This document shows, in pieces, positions 54,701 through 62,773 of a stretch of DNA of 64,000 nucleotides. Within the stretch, counting starts at the first letter, position 1. Each line of letters opens with the position of its first letter. Source of the stretch: an uncultured Prevotellaceae bacterium (lineage in GTDB: Bacteria; Bacteroidota; Bacteroidia; Bacteroidales; Muribaculaceae); NCBI GenBank assembly GCA_900318335.1, contig ONKF01000008.1, positions 62,001-126,000 of the forward strand, read 5' to 3'. The translations under genes were made by a program, and so were the position numbers. The notes beneath the pieces are model-generated. The model was not told where the DNA came from. It saw only the letters and a program-made list of their open reading frames with translations, and did no database searches.

Positions 54701-55226
54701 CGTCAAGCGCGTGAAACCCGACTTCAAGAAACTTGGCCCGAAGTATGGCAAGGTAATGAAGGCCCTGGCTGCCCGCATCACCGGCATGTCGCAGGCCGAA
54801 ATTGCCCAGTTTGAGAAAGAGGGCACGTTCACGGTCGACTTAGACGGTCAGCAGGCTGTTGTCGAACTCCCCGACGTGGAAATCATCAGCGAGGACATCC
54901 CCGGCTGGCTCGTCGCCAACGAGGGCAACCTCACCGTGGCACTCGACATCACCGTAACTGACGAACTGCGCAGCGAGGGTATCGCCCGCGAACTGGTGAA
55001 CCGAATCCAGAATGTGCGCAAGAGCAAGAACTTTGACATCACCGACAAGATCAACGTCACTATTTCTCCCGACGAGCGCACCGACGATGCTGTAAAGGCC
55101 TACGGCGACTATATCGCCCACCAAGTGCTCGCTAACAGCATCACAGTGGCTCCGGTCGATCCCGCTACCGCTGTCGAACTCGACATGGATGGCTGGACAC
55201 TGCCGATTAATGTTGAAAAGATTTAA
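51732..55226 (+). CDS. ileS: isoleucyl-tRNA synthetase
   Basis: A 1164-residue class Ia synthetase charging tRNA-Ile. The HIGH-like motif is in ANGMPGIHHVMARS (residues 52-65) and the KMSKS loop is KMSKR at 716-720 (FGVKMSKRLGN). The editing domain includes AWTTTPWTLPSN and the anticodon-binding region spans the C-terminal third. The long form with this C-terminal domain is the eukaryote-like type found in many Bacteroidetes. Its start is fixed by MKKFNEYNGFNLSDIN directly after the -7 element. A terminator follows. Confidence 0.97.
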   Translation: MKKFNEYNGFNLSDINKEVLQQWDKEGVFGRSISEREGAPVYVFYEGPPSANGMPGIHHVMARSIKDIFCRYKTMQGFQVLRKAGWDTHGLPVELGVEKALGITKEDIGKKISVDEYNATCRKEVMKYTREWEDLTHRMGYWVDMKHPYITYKNSYIESLWWLLKQLYNKGLLYKGYTIQPYSPAAGTGLSSHELNLPGCYRDVKDQTVTAQFSVLSGDEHPVIKKIHEVADDGFNEAFVLAWTTTPWTLPSNTALCVGNKIDYVAVESFNPYTGKPAIYLLAEARVDAYFKADGKDKPLEFKAGDKLVPWKVIASFKGQDLLEMRYAQLFPWVKPVDKVDGKVVGNDNGFRVIPGDYVTTEDGTGIVHIAPTFGADDARVAKAAGIPALYMINKKMETRPMVDLTGKYYAIEDLDEEFVKDFVNVELYSEYAGRWVKNAYDPQYTVGGKFDEDAANKAEDLNIYICIRMKQEGTAFKMEKHTHNYPHCWRTDKPVLYYPLDSWFIRDTACRDRMIELNHTINWKPEHTGSGRFGKWLENLNDWNLSRSRYWGTPLPIWRNDDGEEKCIGSIEELYNEIEKAVAAGVMTSNPYKDKGFVPGDYSEENYDKIDIHRPYVDDIILVSDSGKPMKRELDLIDVWFDSGAMPYAQLHYPFENKEAVDNNGFFPADFIAEGVDQTRGWFFTLHAIATMVFDSVAYKNVISNGLVLDKFGVKMSKRLGNAVDPFMAIEKYGSDPLRWYMISNSSPWDNLKFDHEGVIEVSRKFFGTLYNTYSFFALYANVDGFDPEAAQVPLAERPEIDRWIISLLNSLIATVQADLEDYEPTKAARAISTFVGDHLSNWYVRLNRKRFWGGEMTQDKLAAYQTLHQCLTTVALLMAPVAPFYSDRLYRDLTHSENSVHLARFPKCDENVIDKQLEQRMQAAQDITSMVLSLRRKQNLKVRQPLQAIMVPVLDDKQRASVEAVADLIKNEVNVKDIKLVGNDAGILVKRVKPDFKKLGPKYGKVMKALAARITGMSQAEIAQFEKEGTFTVDLDGQQAVVELPDVEIISEDIPGWLVANEGNLTVALDITVTDELRSEGIARELVNRIQNVRKSKNFDITDKINVTISPDERTDDAVKAYGDYIAHQVLANSITVAPVDPATAVELDMDGWTLPINVEKI

Positions 55227-55241
55227 TCATTAAACCATCAT

Positions 55242-55277
55242 AGAGTTTAGAGGCGACAATTGGGGCCTCTAAACTCT
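55242..55277 (+). terminator. terminator or attenuating hairpin after ileS
   Basis: A perfect 13-bp stem AGAGTTTAGAGGC/GCCTCTAAACTCT with a 10-nt loop between ileS and the DksA-like gene. Confidence 0.7.
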
Positions 55278-55298
55278 TGATTTAAACTCTATACTATA

Positions 55299-55685
55299 AT
55301 GGCTACCAAGCAAGAAAAGACCAGATACAGCGACGAGGAATTGCAGGAGTTCAAGGAACTCATTCTGGCCAAGATTGAGCAAGCACAGGAGAACTACAAG
55401 CGCCTGAAGGACACCATCATGTTTGATGAGTCCAATCCCACATTCAAGATGATGGAAGAGGGTGCTTCGACCCTGCAGAAAGAGGTTTCCAGCCAACAGG
55501 CCGAGCGCCAGCTGGACTTCATCCGCAAACTGCAGGCCGCCCTGGTGCGCATCGAGAACAAGACCTATGGCGTGTGCCGCATCACTGGCAAGCTCATTCC
55601 CAAGGAGCGCCTTCAGGCCGTACCTCACGCCACCCTCTCAATCGAGGGTAAGGAAATCGAGGCCCGCAACAAGAAGAAATCCTGA
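55299..55685 (+). CDS. TraR/DksA-family protein
   Basis: A 128-residue protein: an N-terminal coiled coil (about 8-85) and a degenerate zinc-finger end (YGVCRITGKLIPKERLQAVPHATLSIEGK) with only one cysteine of the usual four. It matches the short Bacteroidetes TraR/DksA proteins that may enter the RNA-polymerase secondary channel and modulate initiation. Loss of the zinc ligands is common in this branch. It lies 15 bp before lspA and probably heads that operon. Confidence 0.9.
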   Translation: MATKQEKTRYSDEELQEFKELILAKIEQAQENYKRLKDTIMFDESNPTFKMMEEGASTLQKEVSSQQAERQLDFIRKLQAALVRIENKTYGVCRITGKLIPKERLQAVPHATLSIEGKEIEARNKKKS

Positions 55686-55700
55686 CGTTAGAGTTAGCTG

Positions 55701-56375
55701 ATGAAAATATCCAACGGTAAACTGGCAGCGCTCATCATCGCGCTGGTTATCGTCATCGACCAAGCTGTTAAGATTTGGGTCAAGACCCACTTCTACTATG
55801 GTGAGGAATTGGAGATAACCTCGTGGTTCAAGATTCTGTTTATCGAGAACAATGGCATGGCGTTCGGTATGGAGTTAGGCAGCAAGCTGTTGCTCACTCT
55901 ATTCCGCATCGTCGCATCCTGTGCGTTCATCTACTACCTGTGGCGGTTGCGCAACCGTTCTGACGTGCCCCGCGGCTACGTGGTTTGCATCGCACTGATT
56001 ACGGCAGGTGCCCTGGGCAACGTCATCGACTGCATTGCCTATGGCCTCATCTTCAACAATCCCATACCGCCACAAGTGGCACAACTCTTCCCGCCCGATG
56101 GCGGCTACGGCACCCTGTTCAATGGCAGGGTTGTGGACATGCTCTACTTCCCGCTGTGTGAGTGGAACTGGCCCGGCTGGATGCCCATGATAGGCGGTGA
56201 ACACTTTGTTTTCTTCCAGCCCATCTTCAATATTGCCGACGCGTCGCTCAGCGTGAGTGTGTTTGTGCTCATCCTGTTCTACGCCCGCTATCTGGCCAAT
56301 CCCGCCATCAAGCAGGAAGAACAGCCTGACGACGATAGCGACAACGATTCCATCCATCCCGAAGCGAATGCGTAA
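55701..56375 (+). CDS. lspA: lipoprotein signal peptidase II
   Basis: A 224-residue inner-membrane aspartyl peptidase that cleaves prolipoprotein signal peptides. Motifs: VIDQAVKIWVKTHF near residue 18, ENNGMAFGMELGSK, GNVIDCIAYG with the first catalytic Asp and VDMLYFPL then FNIADASLSVSVFVLIL with the second. It is longer than E. coli LspA (164) because of a periplasmic insertion between the motifs and a charged tail, as is usual in Bacteroidetes. The DUF4296 lipoprotein gene overlaps its stop codon by 8 bp. Confidence 0.94.
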   Translation: MKISNGKLAALIIALVIVIDQAVKIWVKTHFYYGEELEITSWFKILFIENNGMAFGMELGSKLLLTLFRIVASCAFIYYLWRLRNRSDVPRGYVVCIALITAGALGNVIDCIAYGLIFNNPIPPQVAQLFPPDGGYGTLFNGRVVDMLYFPLCEWNWPGWMPMIGGEHFVFFQPIFNIADASLSVSVFVLILFYARYLANPAIKQEEQPDDDSDNDSIHPEANA

Positions 56376-57240
56376 CCTACTGGTTGACATATCTCTGACG
56401 ATTGCATTCTTCATGCTGCTTGCTGCCTGCGGCAGGCAGCCCAGCGGTGTCATGAGTGTCAACGAGATGGCCGACCTCATCGTCGACCTCAAGCTCGCCG
56501 AGGCCTATATCGACAACCACGCCATCGAATTCAACAACGATTCGAGCAAGATGGTCCTCAAGCAATCCATCTTCAAGAAGCACGGCATCACCCAGCAGGA
56601 CTACGACTCGTCGCTCGTGTGGTATGCCCACAACATGGAGGACTACAACAAGGCCCTTGATAAAGCCGTGGGCAAACTCAAGCGCCGTTATGACAAAATC
56701 AACAAGAATTCTCGCGGTAACGCTGAAGAGCAAACGCTGGCCGAGGGTGGCGCCATTCAGGGCGCTCCCACCCACGAGGCCAGGCCCAAGCCGTTCGGCA
56801 AGCGGCCTTCAACCCTCAAGGGCGACACGACCGATCTTTGGGTCGGGCAACGCAGCTACACCCTCACCCAGGGTTCACGACGTGGCTTCATCACCTTTGA
56901 CCTGGTTCCTGGCAACGACAGCCAGCGTGGCGACCGCTACCAGTTGGCCTACCTGCTGAACCGCAGCAGCAACGAGTTTAAGGTGTGCCTCAGCATCGAT
57001 TACACCGATGGGGCAACATCGCAGATCACACGCGGCACCAACAGCGACGGCTGGGTGACCATCGACCTGCAGAGCGACACCGCCCGCCAGGTGCGGCGCA
57101 TCTACGGTTACGTGAGCTACGACATCAAGCGCGGTCACACCGCCTATGTCGACAGCCTGTCGCTCGTCCGCTCCCGCATGGACAAGAACAACTACGGCTA
57201 CATCCATGCCCAGCGCCTGTTTGAGCGCAACAAACCCTAA
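56368..57240 (+). CDS. DUF4296-domain lipoprotein
   Basis: A 290-residue putative lipoprotein from the ATG at 56368 ([21 protein letters not shown]), with lipobox LLAAC. The DUF4296 domain (about 28-105, [21 protein letters not shown] to [19 protein letters not shown]) is a helical Bacteroidetes-specific domain of unknown function. The C-terminal half is beta-rich. A longer frame from 56257 would lie inside lspA and is rejected. The gene overlaps lspA by 8 bp and so is translationally coupled to the peptidase that would mature it. Confidence 0.87.
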   Translation: MRNLLVDISLTIAFFMLLAACGRQPSGVMSVNEMADLIVDLKLAEAYIDNHAIEFNNDSSKMVLKQSIFKKHGITQQDYDSSLVWYAHNMEDYNKALDKAVGKLKRRYDKINKNSRGNAEEQTLAEGGAIQGAPTHEARPKPFGKRPSTLKGDTTDLWVGQRSYTLTQGSRRGFITFDLVPGNDSQRGDRYQLAYLLNRSSNEFKVCLSIDYTDGATSQITRGTNSDGWVTIDLQSDTARQVRRIYGYVSYDIKRGHTAYVDSLSLVRSRMDKNNYGYIHAQRLFERNKP

Positions 57241-57246
57241 CCCTCC

Positions 57247-57342
57247 CCATCCACCCATCCACCCATCCACCTATCCACCCATCCACCCATCCACCTATCC
57301 ACCCATCCACCCATACACCTATCCACCCATACACCCATCCAC
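57247..57342. repeat. 12-copy 8-bp tandem repeat, consensus CCATCCAC
   Basis: Twelve units of 8 bp run without interruption from 57247 to 57342. Variants CTATCCAC and CCATACAC recur at a 24-bp period in the first half. The array ends 1 bp before the ATG of the chromate-transporter gene and begins 7 bp after the preceding stop codon. It fills the whole space where a leader or ribosome-binding site would be. Unit changes would alter the distance from upstream signals to the start codon. Confidence 0.92.
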
Positions 57343-57343
57343 C

Positions 57344-57922
57344 ATGTACCTGCAACTCTTCCTGACTTTCTGCAAGATCGGCGCGTTCACCTTTGGCGGT
57401 GGATGGGCAATGATCAGCATCATACAACGCGAGGTGGTCGAGAAGCACAAGTGGATTGGGCTGGAAGATTTCCTTGACCTGCTGGCAGTGGCTCAGTCAA
57501 TGCCAGGCATCCTTGCAGTCAACATCAGCGTGGTTATCGGCGACCGCCTCAGGGGCATAAAAGGCAGCATCTGTGCCGCCATCGGCACTATTTTGCCGTC
57601 ATTCCTCATGATTCTTGCCATCGCCATTTTTCTCACGCCCGAGACCATCAAGAACAACGCTATAGTGAGCCGTATCTTCAAGGGCATACGTCCCGCCGTG
57701 GTCGCCCTGATCATCGCCCCAGTGCTCACCACAGCCCGCAGCGCCGGCATCAACTGGAAAACCGTCATCATCCCCATTGCTGTGGCACTACTCATCTACA
57801 GCAAGCTGCCCTACATCTCCAACCCCATCATTTATATCGTGTTAGGGGCCATTGGAGGATACATTTATTACATGCACACCCTGATAAAAGGCAATAAGGG
57901 AAAGGAGGCCGACCATGCTTAA
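57344..57922 (+). CDS. chromate transporter, N-terminal-half type subunit
   Basis: A 192-residue membrane protein (CHR family). Starting at 57344, [39 protein letters not shown] carries the family FGGG-x-AM motif. The open frame continues upstream through the tandem repeat but only as repeat translation. Families with two short CHR proteins exist as paired half-transporters. Substrates besides chromate are likely in anaerobes. The gene overlaps the second half-gene by 8 bp. Confidence 0.9.
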   Translation: MYLQLFLTFCKIGAFTFGGGWAMISIIQREVVEKHKWIGLEDFLDLLAVAQSMPGILAVNISVVIGDRLRGIKGSICAAIGTILPSFLMILAIAIFLTPETIKNNAIVSRIFKGIRPAVVALIIAPVLTTARSAGINWKTVIIPIAVALLIYSKLPYISNPIIYIVLGAIGGYIYYMHTLIKGNKGKEADHA

Positions 57923-58457
57923 CGATTACCTGAAACTCATCTGGGCCTACCTGAAAATCGGCCTGTTCGGTTTTGGTGGCGGCTATGCCATGCTCTCGCT
58001 CATCCAGCGCGAGGTGGTGGATTCTGGTTGGATCACCAGTCAGATGTTTACCGATATCGTCGCCATTTCCCAGATGACCCCAGGACCCATCGGCATCAAC
58101 AGCGCCACCTATATCGGCTACGTCGTCACTGGTAGTGTGCTCGGTTCTCTGGTCACTACCATCACCGTTGTCATCCCGCCGTTCATTCTCACCCTCATTG
58201 CCGCCCACTACATCGAGCGTCACCGCCAGAGTGCATTTATCAAGGGGGCGTTCATGGGACTGCGACCCGTTGTGGTGGGGCTCATCGCTTCGGCAGCCCT
58301 ATTACTGATGAACAGCGAGAACTTCGGCTACATCGCGAGCGAGCGCGTAATCACCATCGCCATCTGTATCGCTTCGTTCTGCATCGTCTATTTCACCCGA
58401 CTCCATCCCATCCTTGTCATCATCCTTGCAGGAATCACTGGTCTGCTGGTATTCTGA
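57915..58457 (+). CDS. chromate transporter, second half-subunit
   Basis: A 180-residue membrane protein of the CHR family: LKLIWAYLKIGLFGFGGGYAMLSLIQREVVDSGWI then MTPGPIGINSATYIGY. With the preceding gene it forms a heteromeric transporter of the short-chain CHR type. Start overlaps the previous stop by 8 bp (ATGCTTAA), so they are co-translated. Confidence 0.92.
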   Translation: MLNDYLKLIWAYLKIGLFGFGGGYAMLSLIQREVVDSGWITSQMFTDIVAISQMTPGPIGINSATYIGYVVTGSVLGSLVTTITVVIPPFILTLIAAHYIERHRQSAFIKGAFMGLRPVVVGLIASAALLLMNSENFGYIASERVITIAICIASFCIVYFTRLHPILVIILAGITGLLVF

Positions 58458-58525
58458 CCATCCTGCACATTCCATAGCAATAAAACCTATCGACGGGCTG
58501 CACCCGTGGATGGATAACTAAAAAA

Positions 58526-58553
58526 TCCCCCTCTTTTTTATAAAAGAAGGGGA
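58526..58553. terminator. terminator between chromate transporter and dockerin genes
   Basis: Stem TCCCC-CTCTTTT/AAAAGAAGGGGA with a short loop between convergent genes. The T/A-rich arms give U runs in both directions. Confidence 0.75.
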
Positions 58554-58575
58554 CTTATTATATATAATCCTTTAT

Positions 58576-59868
58576 TTATCGTTCAGTGGTAAGGAGTTGG
58601 TCAATGAGGATTGAGAGGTCCTTGATATTCACATCACCATCGCGGTTCACGTCGGCACCAGTGAAATTCAAGACTCCCACAGTCTCATCCTTAGAGGGGA
58701 GGCCATTCAGCAGATAATCGATAAGGAATGATACATCCTTGATGGACACCACGCCATCGCCATCGGCATCACCCAGCATGATTACGGGTGCGGTAGCCTC
58801 GACGAGGTAGATTGCGGTCACATCCTTCATAGCCAGATTCTCGGTGCTGAGCCATGCGGTGTTGGCGTCCATATAGGTACCCTCGGCCTTGGTGAAAAAG
58901 CCCAAACGGCCCTCGGCATCAACACCTAATGCCAGATAGCAGTCGGTTGCGGCAGTGGCCTGCTCGGGCACATACTCAGCCATGATGCTGGCATCCTGGA
59001 GATTAGAGTGATTGATGTAGCTGCTGAAGTAGTTGCCCATCAGCAGGTCGTTCACGATGGGGAAAGTGCGGTTGTTGGCAATTTCACCAGTGGGAATCAG
59101 CTTGTTGCCCTCGGCAGTGGGGGCAGCGCACTTGAGCAGCACAGGAGTGGCGGCAGGAACCACCTCGCCCTGACCATAGACCTTGACAGCCATGGCACAA
59201 TAGGAGCCATTCTCGTCCTGAGTCACCTCACGAACGGTATAAGCGCCCTCCACACCGCCATCAGCGGGAATCAGGAAGGGGAAATCGCAGCACAGCGTGG
59301 TCCAGTACATGCCCTCGCTATCCTTAACGGTCTCGTCGGTGGGCTTCACACCATAGTAGGAGGTCTCCATCGACTCCTCATTGACGGGCTCAATCCACCA
59401 GCGTCCCTCTGTTCTGTCAAACGTACCGGCTGTCAGGCCCTTACCCTGATCGCGGAAGAGGCAGGTGAACAGTTTATCTTCACCGTTCATGGTAATCCAC
59501 ACCTGAGTCTTGGCCAAATAGGTGGGCAAACCGCCCTCGCGGGCCTTGGCGGTATCCACATCCATGTACAATTCGGTCAACGAGTAGGTATCCACGCCCT
59601 GGGCATAAAGACTCGTCTGCTCCAGATAAGGGATGTAAATCAACGAGGCGGGATCACTCACGTGAGTCTGCTCGGCTGCGGGTTGCATCTTGATACAGCC
59701 CCAGAAAGCATCAGGATTGGAGGTCCAGCTAAATGCAGTGCCCTTGATGCTGATGTAGGAATCAGAACCGGCATTGTGTACACGATAAAAACCTGGTCCG
59801 ACATACTCAGCATTTGCTGTGATAGCCAAAACCAGCAAGCTAATAAAAACGTAAAATTTCTTCATCAC
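58576..59868 (-). CDS. secreted protein with dockerin repeats, different N-terminal family
   Basis: A 430-residue protein with a signal peptide (MMKKFYVFISLLVLAITANA); the start may be one codon later. The core begins EYVGPGFYRVHNAGSDSYISIKG and lacks the PNG/NLFG motifs of the other dockerin proteins. It could be a lectin-like or Ricin-type fold, but this is uncertain. Residues 366-430 are two dockerin repeats (GDADGDGVVSIKDVSFLIDYL and ADVNRDGDVNIKDLSILIDQL). It has its own promoter and no obvious partner gene. The higher GC distinguishes it from the 36-46 kb paralogues. Confidence 0.85.
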   Translation of the reverse strand: MMKKFYVFISLLVLAITANAEYVGPGFYRVHNAGSDSYISIKGTAFSWTSNPDAFWGCIKMQPAAEQTHVSDPASLIYIPYLEQTSLYAQGVDTYSLTELYMDVDTAKAREGGLPTYLAKTQVWITMNGEDKLFTCLFRDQGKGLTAGTFDRTEGRWWIEPVNEESMETSYYGVKPTDETVKDSEGMYWTTLCCDFPFLIPADGGVEGAYTVREVTQDENGSYCAMAVKVYGQGEVVPAATPVLLKCAAPTAEGNKLIPTGEIANNRTFPIVNDLLMGNYFSSYINHSNLQDASIMAEYVPEQATAATDCYLALGVDAEGRLGFFTKAEGTYMDANTAWLSTENLAMKDVTAIYLVEATAPVIMLGDADGDGVVSIKDVSFLIDYLLNGLPSKDETVGVLNFTGADVNRDGDVNIKDLSILIDQLLTTER

Positions 59869-59929
59869 TGAATTGTTAGGTTAAAACATGATTTCATAAA
59901 AAAGGAGTCAATCACTTGAATCCGAACGG

Positions 59930-59960
59930 CAAAGGTAAATACAAAAAACCTACTGTGCAA
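59930..59960 (-). promoter_or_regulatory. promoter of the dockerin gene at 59868
   Basis: Minus strand TTG (59958-59960), 20 bp, TACCTTTG (59930-59937), 62 bp before the start codon. Confidence 0.75.
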
Positions 59961-60179
59961 CAATTTGTTAAAGAAACACAAAAAAAATGATTCGTGTCCG
60001 CCAAAAGCCGTAGTATTCACAAGGTGGATGAGCCGATAGCCGCTCAGCAGGCGGCACTCGGGGAACTGTTCTTCCATTCCATGAAGATAAATCTTGTCTG
60101 ATTCAGTTCATCCAACGGGTCAATCCTCAGTCAGTTATAGCAGATGGCACAGTTTTTAGCGCATACTCATCTAAAAATT

Positions 60180-60209
60180 TTGTCCTGCTCTCGTTTTTCA
60201 GTAACTTTG
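60180..60209 (+). promoter_or_regulatory. promoter of the GH9-CE4 gene
   Basis: TTG (60180-60182), 19 bp, TAACTTTG (60202-60209), 31 bp before the ATG at 60241. Confidence 0.7.
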
Positions 60210-60240
60210 CCGTTTAAGAAATAACTGATACGATAACGAC

Positions 60241-62769
60241 ATGACAGGCATAAGACGATTTACAATATTGGCAATCATGGCATTCGTCTGCACGATGGCT
60301 CAGGCGGGTGGTTGGATACGCATCAATCAACTGGGCTATCTGCCCAGTGCGACCAAGGTGGCTGTGCTCATGAGTCAGGAGCGGATGCTGGTGACCGAGT
60401 TTGAACTGGTGGATGCTTTTACCGGCAAGACGGTCTATCGCTCAACTGCCACTCGTGATATGGGGCCGTGGGGTCAGATGCAGGCAACCTGCAGGCTGGA
60501 CTTCAGCGATTTTCATGATGAGGGTGCTTACCGCATCGTGGCACGTGGCATTGAATCGCCCGTTTTCCCCATCAACAATCGTGTATGGGACGGAACAGCC
60601 GACTTTGTGCTCAACTACATGCGCCAGCAGCGGTGCGGCTTCAACCCGTTCCAGCGCGACAGCTGCCACGTCAAGGATGCCTACGTGCGCTATCACCCCG
60701 ACAAGGAGGGTCAGCGCATCGACGTGCGCGGTGGCTGGCATGACGCAGCCGACTTGCTGCAATACACCACCACGAGCGCCAACGCCATCTACCAGATGAT
60801 GCTGGCCTGGCAACAATGCCCTGGGGCCTTCGGTGACCATTTCCAGGCTAACGGCCTTGAGGGCGCCAACGGTATCCCCGACATCATCGACGAAATCTAT
60901 TGGGGCCTCATGTGGCTCGACAAAATGAACCCTAACAAGGGCGAACTGTATAATCAGATTGCCGATGACCGTGACCACATCGGCATGAAACTGCCCAAGG
61001 ACGATCCTGCCGACTACGGCTGGGGACCCAACAACGGCCGACCCGTCTATTACATCGATGGCAAGCCGCAACAGCGCGGCAAGTTCATGAACGCCACCAT
61101 GGGCGCGGCCAGCACAGCGGGCAAGTTTGCCAGCGATTTCGCCTTGGGTGCACAAGTGCTGAAACCCTATTACCCAGAGTTTGCCGCCAAGATTGCCGCC
61201 AAGGCCGCCGACGCCTTCCAGGTGGGCATCGATAAGCCGGGCAATGCTCAGACGGTGAGTGTCGTCTCGCCCTACATCTATGAGGAGGATAACTGGGTCG
61301 ATGACATGGAACTGGGTGCTGTCGAACTTTACCATGCGACAGGCGATGAAAAATATTTGATTCAAGCCGTGGAGTATGGGCGCCGTGAGCCCGTCACCCC
61401 GTGGATGGGCGCCGACAGCGCACGCCACTACCAGTGGTACCCCTTCATGAACATGGGCCACATCCGCATCGCTCAAGAATCAGATAGCAACAAGCGTCTG
61501 CAATCCGAGTTCATCCGCAACATCAAGGCGGGCATCGAGCGCGTGCAGGAACGTGCCAAGCAGACGGGCAACCCGTTCATGTGGGGTGTGCCGGGCATCT
61601 GGTGCAGTAACAATCTCACCACGGCTCTGCTCACCCAGTGCATCCTGTACCGCCAGCTGACGGGCGACCGCCAATTCGAGGAAATGGAGGGTGCGCTGCG
61701 CGACTGGCTGTTAGGCTGCAACCCATGGGGCACAAGTATGATAGTGGAACTGCCCCGTGGCGGCATCTATCCCCATGCGCCACACAGCAACTATGTGATG
61801 GAGCAAGTCGGGATGCCCACAGGCGGACTGGTTGACGGACCCGTTTACGCCACCATTTTCAACAGTCTGAAAGGTGTGAACCTGGCCGACGACATGCTCA
61901 ACATCGAGGGCAACACCTATGACCTGTTCCAGCCCGGCGATGTGGTCTTCCACGACAACACCCATGACTACAGCACCAACGAGCCAACCATGGATGGAAC
62001 GGCCTCGCTGACCTTCCCTTTCTCGTTCTACGAGACCGAGGGAAAGAGTGCGAGCGGCAACTTCACTTGGGACGAGGGCGCCATCGTGAGGGGCGACACG
62101 ACCAAGAAACAAATCTGTCTCGTCTTCACCGCCGATGACCGTGCCGATGGGGCCGACCGCATTATCTCGACCCTGAACAAACAGGGAATCAAGGGAGCGT
62201 TCTTCTTCACGGGCCGTTTCTTTGACCTCTACCCCGAAGTGGTGCAGCGGCTGGTCAATGGGGGCCACTACGTGGGCAGTCACAGCTATGGTCATCTGTT
62301 GTATTGCTCGTGGGAAAACCGTGACTCGCTGTTGGTGACCCGTGAGCAATTCCGCGACGACATCATCAAGAGTTACGAGGTGCTGGCCCGCTACGGCATC
62401 ACGCCACAGGATGCGCCCTACTTCATCCCGCCCTACGAGTGGCACAACGCTACCATCGCAGCGTGGGCCAGAGAGATGGGGCTGCAACTCATTAACTTCT
62501 CACCTGGCACCGCCAGCAGCATGGACTACACTTGGCCCGGCATCGAGCAGGAGGGCAGTAACCCCTACCGTGACAACAAGTGGCTGTGGAACCGCATCAT
62601 GTCATGTGAGCGCAGCCACACCCTCAACGGTCAACTCCTGATGATTCACTTGGGCACCGACCCGCGACGAGTGGAAAAGTTCTATGACCGCCTCCCTGCA
62701 TTAATTAAGACCCTTCGTGCCCGAGGCTACAACTTCGTGCCCCTGACCACGCTCGTCGCCGGAAAATAA
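60241..62769 (+). CDS. bifunctional GH9 glycoside hydrolase - CE4 polysaccharide deacetylase
   Basis: An 842-residue exported enzyme (signal peptide MTGIRRFTILAIMAFVCTMAQA). Residues 25-115 form the CelD-type Ig domain (IRINQLGYLPSATKVAVL). The GH9 (alpha/alpha)6 barrel follows, with base motif GGWHDAADLLQY (Asp168/Asp171) and the catalytic acid in YSTNEPTMDG (about Glu581). From about residue 625 comes a NodB-type CE4 domain: FTADDRADGA (motif 1), GSHSYGH (metal histidines) and FIPPYEWHN (motif 3). Linking an endo/exo-glycosidase to a deacetylase suggests an N-acetylated glycan such as chitosan or PNAG. It is followed 4 bp later by an acyltransferase gene. Confidence 0.93.
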   Translation: MTGIRRFTILAIMAFVCTMAQAGGWIRINQLGYLPSATKVAVLMSQERMLVTEFELVDAFTGKTVYRSTATRDMGPWGQMQATCRLDFSDFHDEGAYRIVARGIESPVFPINNRVWDGTADFVLNYMRQQRCGFNPFQRDSCHVKDAYVRYHPDKEGQRIDVRGGWHDAADLLQYTTTSANAIYQMMLAWQQCPGAFGDHFQANGLEGANGIPDIIDEIYWGLMWLDKMNPNKGELYNQIADDRDHIGMKLPKDDPADYGWGPNNGRPVYYIDGKPQQRGKFMNATMGAASTAGKFASDFALGAQVLKPYYPEFAAKIAAKAADAFQVGIDKPGNAQTVSVVSPYIYEEDNWVDDMELGAVELYHATGDEKYLIQAVEYGRREPVTPWMGADSARHYQWYPFMNMGHIRIAQESDSNKRLQSEFIRNIKAGIERVQERAKQTGNPFMWGVPGIWCSNNLTTALLTQCILYRQLTGDRQFEEMEGALRDWLLGCNPWGTSMIVELPRGGIYPHAPHSNYVMEQVGMPTGGLVDGPVYATIFNSLKGVNLADDMLNIEGNTYDLFQPGDVVFHDNTHDYSTNEPTMDGTASLTFPFSFYETEGKSASGNFTWDEGAIVRGDTTKKQICLVFTADDRADGADRIISTLNKQGIKGAFFFTGRFFDLYPEVVQRLVNGGHYVGSHSYGHLLYCSWENRDSLLVTREQFRDDIIKSYEVLARYGITPQDAPYFIPPYEWHNATIAAWAREMGLQLINFSPGTASSMDYTWPGIEQEGSNPYRDNKWLWNRIMSCERSHTLNGQLLMIHLGTDPRRVEKFYDRLPALIKTLRARGYNFVPLTTLVAGK

Positions 62770-62773
62770 CACC

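Noticed and set aside
57247-57342. CRISPR-like array
   Set aside because: Units are 8 bp with no spacers, so this is a microsatellite.
59865-60077. 70-codon minus-strand frame upstream of the dockerin gene (starts MEEQFPECRLLSG)
   Set aside because: Its second half overlaps the dockerin promoter and leader and has AT-rich translation. It may be a remnant, but nothing supports a gene.
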